DNA of 64,000 bases from Chionoecetes opilio (GCA_016584305.1 JACEEZ010016428.1:32501-96500), one strand, 5' to 3'. Shown: positions 45,483-57,490, numbered from the stretch's first letter. Notes: generated by a model not told the origin, from the letters alone. A program made the numbers and translations.

Positions 45483-46010
45483 ACTATTGATGAGATGACC
45501 CCCGCCATTGACTGCTTCAAGCATTAGGGTGCATTTTTATTCCTGGCCGAGTTGGTCAATGACGAGCTTCCCACGCGGTTTAAAGCGTTGGAGACTTTGT
45601 TTTGTCATGTCTACAGTTCAAAAGGTCCAAACAACCCTACCATCACTCAGGGGGAGCTGTTTCGGTCAAAGAACTTGGAAGGGGAAATGCTTCCACCAAA
45701 CTCGTGCTGCATTGCTTCCCCATATCATGCGTGCAAACTACATGACAATGCGGGACAAGTCATACCCTGAAAATTGTCTAACCCTTCCTGCAATTTAAAA
45801 AAATGGATGGAATTGGAGAAGGCGTGTATGTCCCACTGAAAATGTCTTGCCCTGCCTGCCCCACAAGCTGTAGTTGAACTCGTCAATGTGGCTGCAAAGT
45901 AGGATGAAAGGGAAATAGGTGTAGCTGCTTGAAAAATGCCTGCCCTGTACTCCTCTCTGTAAATGCTAGGGCAGTGATTGCGCAACGCTATTCGGGAAGA
46001 CATTTCAAAT
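45483..46010 (+). pseudogene. Outer SPDTD-family gene, C-terminal part after the insertion
   Basis: Frameshifted continuation: TIDEMTP, ELVNDELPTRFKALETLFCHVY, then LFRSKNLEGEMLPP, LLPHIMRANYMTMRDKSYPE and NCLTLPAI, and finally a Cys-rich tail TRQCGCKVG...RCSCLKNACP. These match the C-terminus of the inner-block gene. At least three frame changes are present. It shows that 42299-45481 was inserted into this gene. Confidence 0.65.
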
Positions 46011-49000
46011 ATGGACATTGAGATAACTGATTGATTTTACGTCCATTTTGACAGTATCGCAAATGGGACGTATCGCTAATACTAACGCGTTTTGGGGTTT
46101 GATGGTTGGGCGCAGGGGTGGTAACTCCGCCAGTGGAACTCCACTGTCTGTCTTAAGCCCAGAATAAAGGAGGAAAGACAACCCGGGTTAACATTATTTA
46201 AGTATGCCTACAAAAAACGTGGCATGGAAAAGTACTTAGAACGGCTTTCGAAATAGAAGCAGTGAGAAAACAACGAAAAATAGAGGTTTCGGTTATACCA
46301 AATCTGGACGTGATAGAGAAATTTAGATACGACCTGACATCAGCATCAGCATTCAGTAGGAATCAGTAGTTCACGTGTCTTAACAAAGAGAATGTTGAAA
46401 TTTTGGGTTGCTTAGTGTTACCAGAGACCAATCCTGGGGGTGCCAAAAGGGGAAATGACCCCCCAGAAAGGGGGTGAGGTGTCTGAAAATTGGGACCCCA
46501 TCTTTTTTCTGTTAATCTGATACCTATAGAGCCGAACTGCAAAAAAAATCGATTTTAGCACAAAATCCTACGGGAAACTTTGGCATACCACACTATTAGT
46601 AGGTCCCTTAGGGGCACTGTGCCTATGTCCTCCGACGCCTTTCGGGAGGCGGGGGCGCGCTAGGGGAAACTATCTATAGGTAGGGGGTAGGATGGTCTTG
46701 CTCTCCGAGCAGTCTTGCCTTTTAGGATTTAATTTTTTTCTTTCATTTTTTGTTATATATAGTTTTGTGTATCACCTCTTTCCCACTTACGGAATAAACC
46801 CACCATGGCGCGAGTTAAAATAAAATACGCCAACCCTCACCAACTATTGGAGTTTCCCTCTCCAAGAATTTGGGTCTATGCAACTAAGATCATCAATGTA
46901 ACGAGGGCCATATAGTTCTGACACGCACGGACGATGATCTTAGATAAATCTTTCAAGGACAGTGAAAAGAAGACCTCAGCGGGAGCAACTATGACCCTAT
47001 ATTACCACCAGAACTTAGGGCGAAAGGAACAGGGGCTCGTCTTTAATGTGATGAAAACATATATAACAATACTGAAAAAGAAATAAAGGGAACTCGCGGG
47101 CCAAAAATAGCTGGATAACTGCGGGAATAGATCAATTTTCAAATTCCCAAAAGAACATTATTAAAATATGCTTAAAACCAAACCACCTCATCCACCAAAG
47201 CAACAGAAGCGGGTCTGGTAGCCTTTCAAATGAGCATCCCACCACATTAAATTAAAAAAGAAGTATATTTTTTCCATCACTACATGAAATGAGATGTTAC
47301 CAGCTGGACGACCACTTCACCAGCCAATCCCCAAAGGACAAAAAATTAAAAAATATGTTCAGAATGCAGTAGCACTAAACCCATAACTGGGGGGACTGCA
47401 AAGCTGAAAACAAACTGTGCATTAAACTGCGGGGAGTACACAGACTCAGGCCTACAAATGTCCGGAAAAAAAGAAAATTATAGAAAAAAATAAAGGAAAA
47501 AGAAGGCACTAAAACTCTATAGCCAAGCAACAGAAATTAATAAAACCCCAGCCAAAATAGACATCATTTTAGGCAAAACACGGCAGCTACTATTCTGACC
47601 TGCATGATGCTGCCCACTTAATGAACATGGTTAACCCGGGCACATAATAATAAAAAAATAAATAAAATTTTTTAAAAATAACAATCTTCCCAGTATAATT
47701 TACCTGAAAATCCCCTAAGGCTTGACATCGTAAATGCAACAAAGAAAGCTCCGTGGCTAACAGACTAGTGAGATGTAACAGACGGAGAGACAGAGGAGCG
47801 GAGGCAAAAGAAGATAATATGACCAAGGAACCCAACCGTACCAAGATGCCATCGCTGGAGCAGATAAGCGGGATGAACTAAGGCCTGGAGATAATCACCA
47901 GAAAAGGCGAAGGTTGGCCCGCACGAAACCTTTAAAAGGACATGTTGATGAAAGAAATAGAGGAGAAGAGATACAATGGAGGTTTGTCACACAAAATATA
48001 CAGAAGAACAAATACTTACACTAAAAAAATGATGAAATAGACCTAAAAATTTTTGGGCGCATTGCAGATGCCCAAAGCTTTTCAAAAAAATAAGAGGTGG
48101 ATTCACGCAGGAAAGAACTCCTCCACAAGACCAAAGGACAAGGATCAGAAAAAGTTCTAAAAAAAATCATAATGGCACTCACACCTCGCAAAAACACAAG
48201 TATGATGGATAACAAAATAATAGCACAACACAACGTATCCAACTGAGTAAAAAACAGACACTTTCTTACTAACATTTACAGAGTTTATAAACCCCGACAT
48301 TATCCTAATTAATAGTCACGGAATAAACCCAAAATGGTTCACTTAAAACTTTTTTGGCTACACAACACATAAAATAAACTCAAACAACGAATTACATAAA
48401 CGGAACGCTATCTGCTTTAAAAAATCAAACATTATACACAAAATTACAGATGATTTGTTATCCGATATACTGCAAATAACTATAGAAAACAAACACAGGA
48501 CCAAATCTCAATCGCAACAACATACCTCCCCCCGAAAACCCTTACCTCCCCATACCGGACTTTCACAGATTGGCATCAAACACTCCCCCAAACCTACATC
48601 TTAGGAGACCTTAACGCTAAACATAATATCCTAGGGATTTCCTACAATAACACTGTAGGGAAAGGGATTAAAATTTTTAACAGACAACAATAATTATCCC
48701 TTTTTGGTCCCAACTTTCCCACTTTTTTTGCCACAACACTCATTCGACACCTGATATCATATTAAAAAATAATAAAGTCTACCCCAATCATATAAAAGAA
48801 GCTGGGCCAGTCACGTCATCAACCACATACCAATATATTTTACCATCACTGCTCAAGCAATTAAGATACCCACCCCTGTTAAGAACAAAACTTAGAAATG
48901 TCGATTGGGAACTTTTCAACCAAAATATCAAAGAAAAAATACAAGTACAAAACAAAAAAAGAAGCTAATAGAGAGGAGATTGATGCATCAATACAAACTT

Positions 49001-50083
49001 GGTACATATAAATTTTTAAAATCTATGAGACATACATACCTAAAACCAAAAACAAGATATTCATAAAACAATACTCCCGCAATAAAATCAAGCACTTACA
49101 AAGGTGTCTTAAAAACCTAAGAGATGAAGCGGGGATGCGTGGTTTTGGGCGTATTTAATATATAATTTACAAACACTAAGGAAAATCTAATAGAAGAATG
49201 CAAAGAACCGTATACTAATAACTGGGAAAACAAAATAAATGAACTTAAAACCCTTTTATAAAACCCCCAAAGATTTCTGGGAAAATGTAAAAAAGTTGAG
49301 AGGAAATAAAAACAACACCTCACCATACTTATACATAATAATAAAAGCTCTACACGGAGGAGGGGAAGGAAGAAGTATTTAGGAAGATCTGGGAACGTCT
49401 TTTATATCAGTCCCGAGAAAACAGGAATTTCGACCCAATAATGAAGCTATGGTAGATAATTACATACAGATAATGGGGAAACCCGCAGGCAAGATATGAC
49501 AAGGCTGATATAAACTAGACTTGACGACTCGATTATATCACTGCTAAGATAACAACGAAAATATATAATATCATAAAACAAATTAAAAAAACACACCTGG
49601 TCATAGCCAATAATAAAAAAAATATTGTTAAAAATGCCAGAGGAAGCAATTACAATATACTCGAATTTTAATTCCTCATTATCATTAGGGTATTTTCCTA
49701 CAATTCAAACATGCCAAAATAACACTTATACCTAAAGCAAATAAGACTAGTACAGATCCAATCAATTATAGACCCATTTCATTAACTTGAGGTCCCGGGA
49801 AAATTTAAAGAAAAAATAGTTAACAAAAGACTTAGTAATACCTAGAAACTAAAAATATTCTCCCGGAAACACAGCATGGTTTTTTGAGTATCTAGGGGTA
49901 AAAGACACTGCCTTGGCTGTGACAACAGAAAAAATAGCTGAAGCTCTAGCCAGCAAACAACAATGCTACTTTTGTTTTACGAGACGTATCAAAACCTTTT
50001 GATAAAGTCTGGCACAATGGCCTAAAATATAAGATACTAAAAATAGGGTTGCCAGACTCATTAACAACTAATTTTGCACTTTT

Positions 50084-50311
50084 TTGGAAAAAAGAACAGG
50101 AAGCATAACTATAAATAACTACAATGGTAATATATCCAGGATTAGAAGCGGAGTGCCTCAGGGCAGCTCCCTTTCACCGACCCTCTACTCACTCTACAAA
50201 TCAGACATTCCAGCACCTTCAGTAGTTGTACTAATTATTTATGCCGATGAATCAACTCAAATTATTACACAACCTAAAAAATCAAGAGATTCATGGCTGC
50301 TAAGGGGATAA
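50084..50311 (+). pseudogene. Jockey-like RT core fragment
   Basis: Open piece of the LINE above: SITINNYNGNISRIRSGVPQ, GSSLSPTLYSLYKSDIPAP, then LIIYADESTQIITQP, where the usual FADDT is altered to YADES. The altered second catalytic Asp (Glu) would inactivate the enzyme. Confidence 0.7.
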
Positions 50312-50519
50312 GGAGAAATAGAAAGAATCAAAAATTATGAAAAAAAACGGAAAAACCAAACGAACACAACAAAATTTAAAAATTTTCCCAATTGCAGTTA
50401 GGAAAACATACCCTATAAGCATAGAGGGAACAGTTATTCCTTCTCCAGCGAAAGGGAAGTACTAGGATTAAATTTCAACAGAAGAGGTATTTTGAATCAA
50501 GTAAAACATAACAAAAACT

Positions 50520-50623
50520 AGGGGGGGGGGGGCACTCAGTAGAGCGCATACCTCCCCCGAATATTTTCTCAAATATACGTATATATTAAATATATATATA
50601 TATTATATATATATATATATTAT

Positions 50624-50660
<37 letters not shown>

Positions 50661-50705
50661 CACTCAGTATGACGCATACCTCCGTTATTATATATATATA
50701 TATAT

Positions 50706-50793
<88 letters not shown>

Positions 50794-51045
50794 TCAGTAT
50801 GAGCGCATACCTCCGGGCCCAATATTTCATCAATTGGTTGCCATGGCAAAAGTTGTCAATAGATTTCTCCAAAATTAATCAGTTCTTCCTTATACCAAAT
50901 AGACTTGGTATACTGAGTTTGGTCCAAATCTATTGGTAACTTTTCGAGAAATCCTGTACACTAACCAAACAGACAGACAGACAGACAGACAGAATCGGGG
51001 TGAAAAAATAACCCTCCAACTTCGTTTGGGGGAGGTAATAAAGCA
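50520..51045. repeat. Dispersed repeat with (AT)n arrays and GGAGGTAATA end
   Basis: Starts after a run of G with CACTCAGTAGAGCGCATACC and ends with (CAGA)n, GGGTGAAAAAATAACC and GGGGGAGGTAATA. The word CACTCAGTATGAGCGCATACCTCC is present three times, separated by (AT)n arrays (about 50590-50670 and 50692-50790). The pattern is a common invertebrate interspersed repeat (from memory). The AT frames are artefacts. It is inserted in the LINE. Confidence 0.65.
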
Positions 51046-51334
51046 GGACAGCACTAACAACTTTAAAAGATTTACAGGATTACCTACTAAATAAAACTAC
51101 ATTTAATAAAAGCTGTATCCTACCAAAGCTGACATATCCAACATATCACTAAACACATTATCCAATCAGCTATGCGTCATTACAAAAGTTCAAAATAAAC
51201 CCTTAAGGTTCGCCTTCGATGAAAATACCCATATGAAAAAACACAGCAGAACTACACCAATTAGGGAAACTGGAAGCAATAACCCCATATTATATGACAG
51301 AGGTCAAAAAACAAAACACAGAATTATAAAAATA

Positions 51335-52286
51335 CTACCGCAAAGGCCGCCCTCCGGCGGACTTTTTTGGGTAGCTCCTGCGGGAGGGCTATTATGGTGG
51401 GCCTTTGGCCCACCACCTGTGTTTGGTGGGCCTTCGCCCACCAAAAACGGACTCTCCAGATAGCCCCTTCTAACTTTCCTGAAATCACGGATGTAAATGT
51501 ATGTATTCCCCCACCCATTCACTCACCTTCCCATCACCCCCACCCATTCACTCACCCATTTCCCATCACCCCCCACCCATTCACTCACCCATTACCCATC
51601 ACCCCCCACCTATTCCCTCAACCATCACCCATCATCCCCAACCCATCACCCCCCACCCATTCACTCACCCATCACCCCACACCCATTACCCATCACCCCA
51701 CCCATTCACTCACCCATTACCCATCACCCTACATCAAGGTTTCCTCAATTCTCGCAACCCACTTTTTTTCACAATTATCGCTAATAGGCTGCTAAAAAAT
51801 ATATATATAAAAAGTGATCGGATCATCTCATAATTGGGCTTAAAACCTTCCCCTGGTCAACCCGGTTCCAAAAATGTGCCATATGAGGTGATTGCGCCAC
51901 GGGGGGCGGAACCTATACCAGACACACACACACACACACACAGACAGACACACTTTCGCTTATATTTACCATTACCCATCACCCCCCACCTATTCCCTCA
52001 CCCATCACCCATCACCCCCCACCCATTCACTCACCCATCACCCCACACCCATTACCCAACACCCCACCCATTCACTCACCCATTACCCATCACCCTACAT
52101 CAAGGTTTCCTCATTCTCGCAATCCACTTTTTTTTTCCACAATTATCGCTAATAGGCTGCTAAAAAAAAAAAAAAAAAAAAGATCGGATCATCTCATAAT
52201 TGGGCTTAAAACCTTCCCCTGGTCAACCCGGTTCCAAAAATGTGCCATATGAGTTGATTGCGCCACGGGGGGCGGAACCTATACCA

Positions 52287-52330
<44 letters not shown>

Positions 52331-53118
52331 GACAGACAGAGAGACACACTTTTGCTTATATTATTATAGATTACCCATCACCCCCCACCTATTCCCTCAC
52401 CCATCACCCATCACCCCCCACCCATTCACTCACCCATCACCCCACACCCATTACCCATCTACCCATTCACTCACCCATTACCCATCACCATACATCAAGG
52501 CTTCCTTAATTCTCGCAACCTACTTTTGTTTTCACAATTCTTGCTAATAGGCTGCTAAAAAAAAGAAAAAAAAGTGATCGGATCATCTCATAAATGGGCT
52601 TATGACCTTCCCCTGGTCAACCTGATTCCAAAAATGTGCCATATGAGGTGTTTGCGCCACGGGGGCGGAACCTATACCACACACACACACACACACACAC
52701 AGACAGACACACTTTCGTTTTTTATTAATATAGAAGAAGATAGATAGAAGAAGATTACCCATCACCCCCACCTATTCCCTCACCCATCACCCATCACCCC
52801 CCACCCATTCACTCACCCATCACCCCACACCCATTACCCATCACCCCACCCATTCACTCACCCATTACCCATCACCCTACATCAAGGCTTCCTTAATTCT
52901 CGCAACCTACTTTTGTTTTCACAATTCTCGCTAATAGGCTGCTAAAAAAAAGAAAAAAAAAAAGTGATCGGATCATCTCATAAGTGGGCTTATGACCTTC
53001 CCCTGGTCAACCTGATTCCAAAAATGTGCCATATGAGGTGTTTGCGCCACGGGGGGCGGAACCTATACCACACACACACACACACAGACAGACACACTTT
53101 CGCTTTTATTAATATAGA
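51335..53118 (-). mobile_element. Helitron with tandemly amplified 5' end
   Basis: The 3' end (51335-51400) has the CCGCC.GGAGGGCGG hairpin and a damaged CTAG (GTAG on the minus strand). From about 51590 the 5' half is repeated four times (about 51590-51967, 51968-52371, 52372-52735, 52745-53118). Each unit runs from the CCCATCACCCC minisatellite through AGGCTGCTAAAAA, GATCGGATCATCTCATAA, CACGGGGGGCGGAACC and (CA)n to a terminus read on minus as TCTATATTAATAAAAGCG or a variant. Inserted in the Jockey-like LINE. Confidence 0.82.
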
Positions 53119-53250
53119 AGAATTACAAGACTCATTATACATGGAAATAATTGCAAACAATGACAACAGGGAACATGGTTGGTTCAGGAAACCAATCACT
53201 CAGCTAAATAAAATAAAACCACACCCAATATACACAGATTGATATGAAGG

Positions 53251-53914
53251 AATTATTAGCTAAATTTTATACTTTATTTATTTACTTTATTATATATATT
53301 TTTATTTTTTCTACTTTTGTCTTCTTCTTTTTTTAGATGCTGATCTGTCTTTTGACAGTCTGGGATGTTAAGAAATAACTTTAAAGGGAGCATAATATGA
53401 TAATAATTAAATAGATATCAATTGATAAAGAGGAAATACAAAAAAGAGACCGACTAACAATAAACTTATAATTAAAAAAAAAAATAGCAAGGCGGTTAGC
53501 CCGCCATCTATCCAATCTTCGACTTTACTTCATACTTTCCTTCACTTATCTTCTTCCTCTTTAATTCTTCTTTCACCCAACCTGTCTATCCCCCACTCAT
53601 TCGCATTCGCATTCGCAGTTCACACACAAAAAAACTTTCTTATTGTCTCGCCGTTTTATGCAAGAAGATAAGAAGATTGTTTAGCGTGCCGCCCTAGTGC
53701 CGCTAACTGAAGAAAGAAGAAAAGAAGACGAAGAAAGAAGACATCTACTCAACGCCCAACGCTAGATTGCCTTACCACCTGCCTCACCACCCTGCCTGTG
53801 CCACACCCTGCACACTAGCCCCCCACTCCTAAGGGGTAGGGGGGTGGGGGACTGACCACATCCCTGTCATTCTTCATATTTCTTCTAATCCCATTTCCAT
53901 ACCCTCCCCACCTA
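53251..53914. other. LINE 3' flank and unassigned sequence
   Basis: A run of A at about 53472-53484 may be the LINE tail. The rest is unassigned, with GAAGAAAGAAGA words near 53710 and a GC-rich stretch near 53830. No gene recognised. Confidence 0.4.
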
Positions 53915-54310
53915 GACACAACTACAGTAAAACAGACTGGGATAATTTCACGACCACTATTGAAGAGACTGACTTACGCTACAACTTTGAAGGTAAAACA
54001 CCTGAGACACTTGACCAACAGGCCGAGGGAATCCAAGACACTATCCTGGATGCCGTCAACACCCACTCACCCACAGTACACCACAACATCTACAGGGACT
54101 TCAAGCCCTCACACCGAACACTCAGACTCATCACATGCTGCAGACACCGCTACACACACAACCACAGCTTCGCGTCCAGAGAGTGCTCTGGGATCTCAAT
54201 ATTCTTCGGAGACACATACTTGCCAGCCTACAGGAAGACCACAATGAACACTGGCACAACCTCATACAACGCACCGAATTACACAGAATCACCACTAGGG
54301 TACGCCGTAT
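53915..54310 (+). pseudogene. Jockey-like LINE fragment, endonuclease-RT linker
   Basis: KTDWDNFTTTIEETDLRYNF and EGKTPETLDQQAEGIQDTIL, then after a frameshift RVQRVLWDLNILRRHILASL and EDHNEHWHNLI. This is the W-x-x-F...L-N...LD..V/I..I...A pattern that follows the endonuclease in Jockey-clade polymerases. Both ends are missing. Confidence 0.6.
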
Positions 54311-54600
54311 AACAAAAATTCTTTTTCTCAACTTTGGCATGCCAATTTCCTATGTAAAATGGAATTCTAAGACGATTTTATCTCTTTCCATTTTTGCATT
54401 TGAGCAATTCTTACTATGCAAAATCGCACTTTTATATTGCACCCTTATCGAATAATGCTTAAATGAGTACGCAGTGTCCGGTTGGTCCTGTTTATTGCAT
54501 CATGCACCAATATGAGTTCCAAATGACTAGCATGGTAAGCTCTTTCTGATCAGTTGGTTCATCAGGCACTAGATCACAGTGTCACAGCCTCTACGTTGGC

Positions 54601-55089
54601 CTAGAACGTGTCCATCATGTCCTTCTTAGACCTGAAGCAGGGCATGGTCTCCCGGTGGTGGGCCCGAGCCCGGATGAACCCGTCTCTGGCCTGCTGCCCC
54701 ACCACTGCTGCCGCAGCCTCTGTCACCTGCTTCAAGACTCTTTCGGTGCTCTGAGTGTGGATAGAGAACTCCGGAACCTTGTACGGTTTGACCAGGATCT
54801 CCTGGATCTGATCCCCGGACAGTGAACAGGTGAATGCCGGCTCGTGCACCTGGCCAGGCTGCCAGCTGATCAGTGTCTGCAAGCTGGTGGCTGACAAGTT
54901 CAGCTTGGGTGTGATGCGAGGTCTTACACTGGTGTCCCCATACTCCTCGCCAGCCCTCAGCTTCAAAATCTGGGTCACGGCGAACCTGCGGTTGTCCTCA
55001 CTCTGACTCGCCATCAGCGAGAGGAGGACACATTCTGAGTGTGCGAACCATGCTCCTGTCCGCACGTAGAAGGTCACAGCTGTTTGGAC
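54601..55089 (-). CDS. Spliced 3'-terminal exon of an unrecognised protein
   Basis: Open from an acceptor TATTTATAG (AG at 55091-55090) to TAG 54601-54603, 162 residues. Seen: VTFYVRTGAWFAHSECVLLS, RRFAVTQILKLR, SVRPRITPKLNLSATSLQTL, FSIHTQSTERVLKQVTEAAA and ARDGFIRARAHHRETMP. The HTQxxER..K.VTEA(A/S)..V.G...RDGFIRxR pattern is one I recall from many arthropod predicted proteins of unknown function, often repeated in a genome, so it may belong to a mobile element rather than a single-copy gene. The frame is intact, with a clean end. No upstream exon was identified. Function not proposed. Confidence 0.6.
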   Translation of the reverse strand, partial: VQTAVTFYVRTGAWFAHSECVLLSLMASQSEDNRRFAVTQILKLRAGEEYGDTSVRPRITPKLNLSATSLQTLISWQPGQVHEPAFTCSLSGDQIQEILVKPYKVPEFSIHTQSTERVLKQVTEAAAAVVGQQARDGFIRARAHHRETMPCFRSKKDMMDTF

Positions 55090-55330
55090 CTATAAATATA
55101 TAAGGAAAAATTATACATACCTACGGAATTACACAGAAAATGCATTTTTCTTCATAAAACTAAAGTAAAATTGCACCTAATATGCGTTATATTTGGTAAT
55201 CCAGAAAACAAAGCCTATTCCTTCAAGAAACAAAAATCAGTGGCTGGGCTGCTGTTGCAATTTGTCTGCTATCAGCTTAAATCGAGGCATCAGGCAATTT
55301 TCAAGTGCAAAGGGCATAAGAGGAGGGGTG

Positions 55331-55752
55331 GGGAGGCGGTGGCCAAGTGGTTAACGTCTTGGAGTGCTGAACTCAATGTCCCGAGTTCGAATCCTTCCTG
55401 GGGCAACTCTTTCAAGAGCCTGGTAGGAGAGCAGCAGGTCCCGAGTTCAAGTCTCACCAAGGAGCAACTGTCAAAGCCATCGTCGAGTGACCGAAGCAAC
55501 CCACATGCAGCGTATACCTGTCTGCCGATTGCGAGTGTGACGCTGGACTCTAGGGGCTGCATGCGCCTAACCTGGAAATCAAGAACATCATAGAAAGTGA
55601 GATCTTCACCTGAGACCACAGGTGTCAGTATAAAAATCCAGCCTGCGCCACCAACGGGCGAGTTCGACCAACATCAAGACTCTCCATATGCCTACAGGCG
55701 CTATAGGCTACAACGTAAACAAATAAATAAATAAATAAATAAAATAAAATAG
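55331..55752 (+). mobile_element. tRNA-derived SINE (copy 2) with (AAAT)n tail
   Basis: A box TGGCCAAGTGG (55340-55350), B box GAGTTCGAATCC (55383-55394), then a second B-like word CCGAGTTCAAGTC near 55440, suggesting an internal duplication of the head. The body shares ATTGCGAGTG, CAGCCTGCGCCACC, GGGCGAG and CTACAGGCGCTATAGGC with the SINE at 11066-11428. The tail is (AAAT)n instead of poly-A. Confidence 0.85.
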
Positions 55753-55895
55753 GAGGATCCAAATTCAGAATGGCATTTCTTTTCTAAGCCTTGATTAAAA
55801 CTAAGCTTGAGAAACTTTGCTGACACAGGCATGATGTTGCCATCTGCACAAACATGGCTGTTGCCTTCTCAGCTTACTCCTTGTAGTCCTGACTA

Positions 55896-56246
55896 TCAAT
55901 CAGGACAACCCAGCAATGTAATGCATAGGATGGCCAAATGCTTTGAAAGTTGCTTTTTTATAATAATCCACTGGAAGCTCCAATAGGGTATCAGAATGAT
56001 CAGTTCCATCATCTGAGAATGGATGAAGCTTACACATGTTGGTCTGAGGTGTCTTTGAAATAGAAGTCTAGGTTTTCCAGCATCAAAGTCAGGTGTCTGG
56101 TAATCCAGGGGGACATTCGTACCTCCAGTGTCTGCTCTGCTGTCTGCATACCATGTTCCCAGCCACTGCCAGCCAGCCATATAGGTATCAAAGACTTCAA
56201 AATCAGAACAACACCTCTTTGCTACATTGCTTTGATTTTGTTTCAC
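55896..56246 (-). pseudogene. Coding remnant of unknown identity, frame-shifted
   Basis: On the minus strand one frame reads SDFEVFDTYMAGWQWLGTWY and ends at 55896. Two other frames look at least as coding: RHLTLMLENLDFYFKDTSDQ, and then CKLHPFSDDGTDHSDTL with LELPVDYYKKATFKAFGH and a stop (about 55914). The pieces follow each other, as expected for one protein with two frameshifts. I do not recognise the family. Confidence 0.4.
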
Positions 56247-56339
56247 CTTCAGTGTGAATCCATTTATTTTCCCTATACATGTAAAAATATCCCCACCTTT
56301 GCCTAGTTTTATACCATAGATTTATTTTCCCTTATCTAT

Positions 56340-56455
56340 ACCGACACGTTGGCATGATCTCGTCCACCCACCTGTCCACCCCAAAACAGCCGTCCACCCC
56401 TCACTCAGTCTCGTCCACCTTTAGGTGGACCGTCCACCCAGGTTGAATAGCACTG
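56340..56455. mobile_element. Possible hAT-type element end
   Basis: Read on the minus strand from 56455 it begins CAGTGCTATTCAACCTGGGT, like the CAGTGxTxxTCAACC termini of hAT elements, followed by repeated GTGGAC words (GGTGGACGAGAC). No partner terminus or 8-bp duplication was found. Confidence 0.35.
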
Positions 56456-57363
56456 ATCTAATGTATATGTTATCTTTGTAGAAGATGTCTACATAACCAA
56501 CCAAGCCAGTGGTATATACACTCTCAAAATAATATACTTTACAGTTATGTTATACAAATTTTGTTAAGGTTTAGCTACATATTATTCTAGTATAAACTTG
56601 ATATAATTTACATTTTTACCTTTTAACTCTTGCAAAATAGAAACTCTAATGGATGACAGAAACTTGATAAACTATGTATAACTATTCACATTAGAATACT
56701 ATTGTGTAAGAGCTAATTGTGCACTTACTGTTGCACTAGTGACTAGTGTATGTTCTGGAATGAGCTGCTTACATTCTTTAATTGAAGAAATTATTACGCA
56801 CTTATTGTTGCCCTACATTATTCACTTGATACATTCAGGGTATTCTGCGAGTACACCCTATTCCTTGAAATATTGTTGTTTTCTCAATTTTTCTCTTTAC
56901 AGCTACTTTCTCTTTTTACAGCTACTTTCGCTGCCAGTTTTTAAGCTTCCTAGCTTAGCCTGCTTGTCTACTATACAACCTTAACACTTGATTTTTTTTA
57001 ATCAGTGTTTTTTTGCACATTGTGGATGTGTTGTGGAGTTTACCCACATTAGTACTGACACATATTTTATTTACTCATCCATGTCATTGTCTTTCATGTT
57101 GAACATCATGTAAAACATTGTTTTCCTCATTTGCGTTTGTAACATTGACCGCATAATACTCGGAATTCAAGCGGTCCAACATTCCATCTCTGGTCCCGCC
57201 GAATACTTCGTAAATATATTTCTGTGTATTTAGCTGAAATTTTACACACTTCTAGCGATAGGAATTAAGCTTTGGGAAGTTTAGAGTATATTATGTATAA
57301 TTTATATTGTTTATATGTATATAGCCTTTAGTTAGGTGTCTACAGTTTCATTTAACTCTTTGC
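56456..57363. other. AT-rich sequence, no gene seen
   Basis: A short frame at 56739-56984 has no recognisable domain. A direct repeat TTTTTCTCTTTACAGCTACTTTC occurs near 56890-56930. Confidence 0.4.
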
Positions 57364-57372
57364 AAGCCCTAG

Positions 57373-57490
57373 GTATTGGGCCCTCCACCCCGTTAACTAC
57401 TGTGACATATAACTGCTTAACACTGACGGGCTCTTAGAAAGCCCGTGTCATCCTACAATGGAAGTGCAATAAAAAAAATAAAAAAAATAT
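57373..57490 (+). mobile_element. 118-bp retroposed insert with 9-bp target duplication
   Basis: AAGCCCTAG is directly repeated at 57364-57372 and 57491-57499. The insert ends in an A-rich tail (AATAAAAAAAATAAAAAAAATAT). This is the structure of a severely 5'-truncated LINE or SINE insertion. Its parent family is unknown. Confidence 0.7.

Larger units (their letters stand above)
40853..46595. mobile_element. Outer long-TIR element carrying a SPDTD/Cys-rich protein gene
   Basis: Inverted repeats of about 180 bp at 40853-41035 and 46425-46595 share TAGTG.GGTATG, CCCGTAGGATTTTGTGCTAA, ATAGGTATCAGATTAACAGA and GATGGGGTCCCAATTTTCAG. TTA flanks both ends (40850-40852 and 46596-46598). Inside is a plus-strand gene (41240-42298 and 45483-46010) split by a 3.2-kb block (42299-45481). 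Confidence 0.75.
46800..53250 (+). mobile_element. Jockey-like LINE, heavily decayed and interrupted
   Basis: Plus-strand remnants in order: an ORF1-like start near 46804 (MARVKIKYANPHQLLEFPSP), endonuclease words FINPDIILINSHGI (about 48280) and GDLNAKHNILG (about 48605), RT words IPKANKT...NYRPISLT (about 49730), FVLRDVSKPFDKVWH (about 49970), GVPQGSSLSPTLYSLY and IIYADESTQII (50084-50311), KVLGLNFNRRG (about 50450), and a C-terminal GYF-like end to 53242. Many stops and frameshifts. Interrupted by a dispersed repeat (50520-51045) and by a Helitron complex (51335-53118). Short AT-rich frames between 46600 and 49700 are not genes. Confidence 0.7.
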
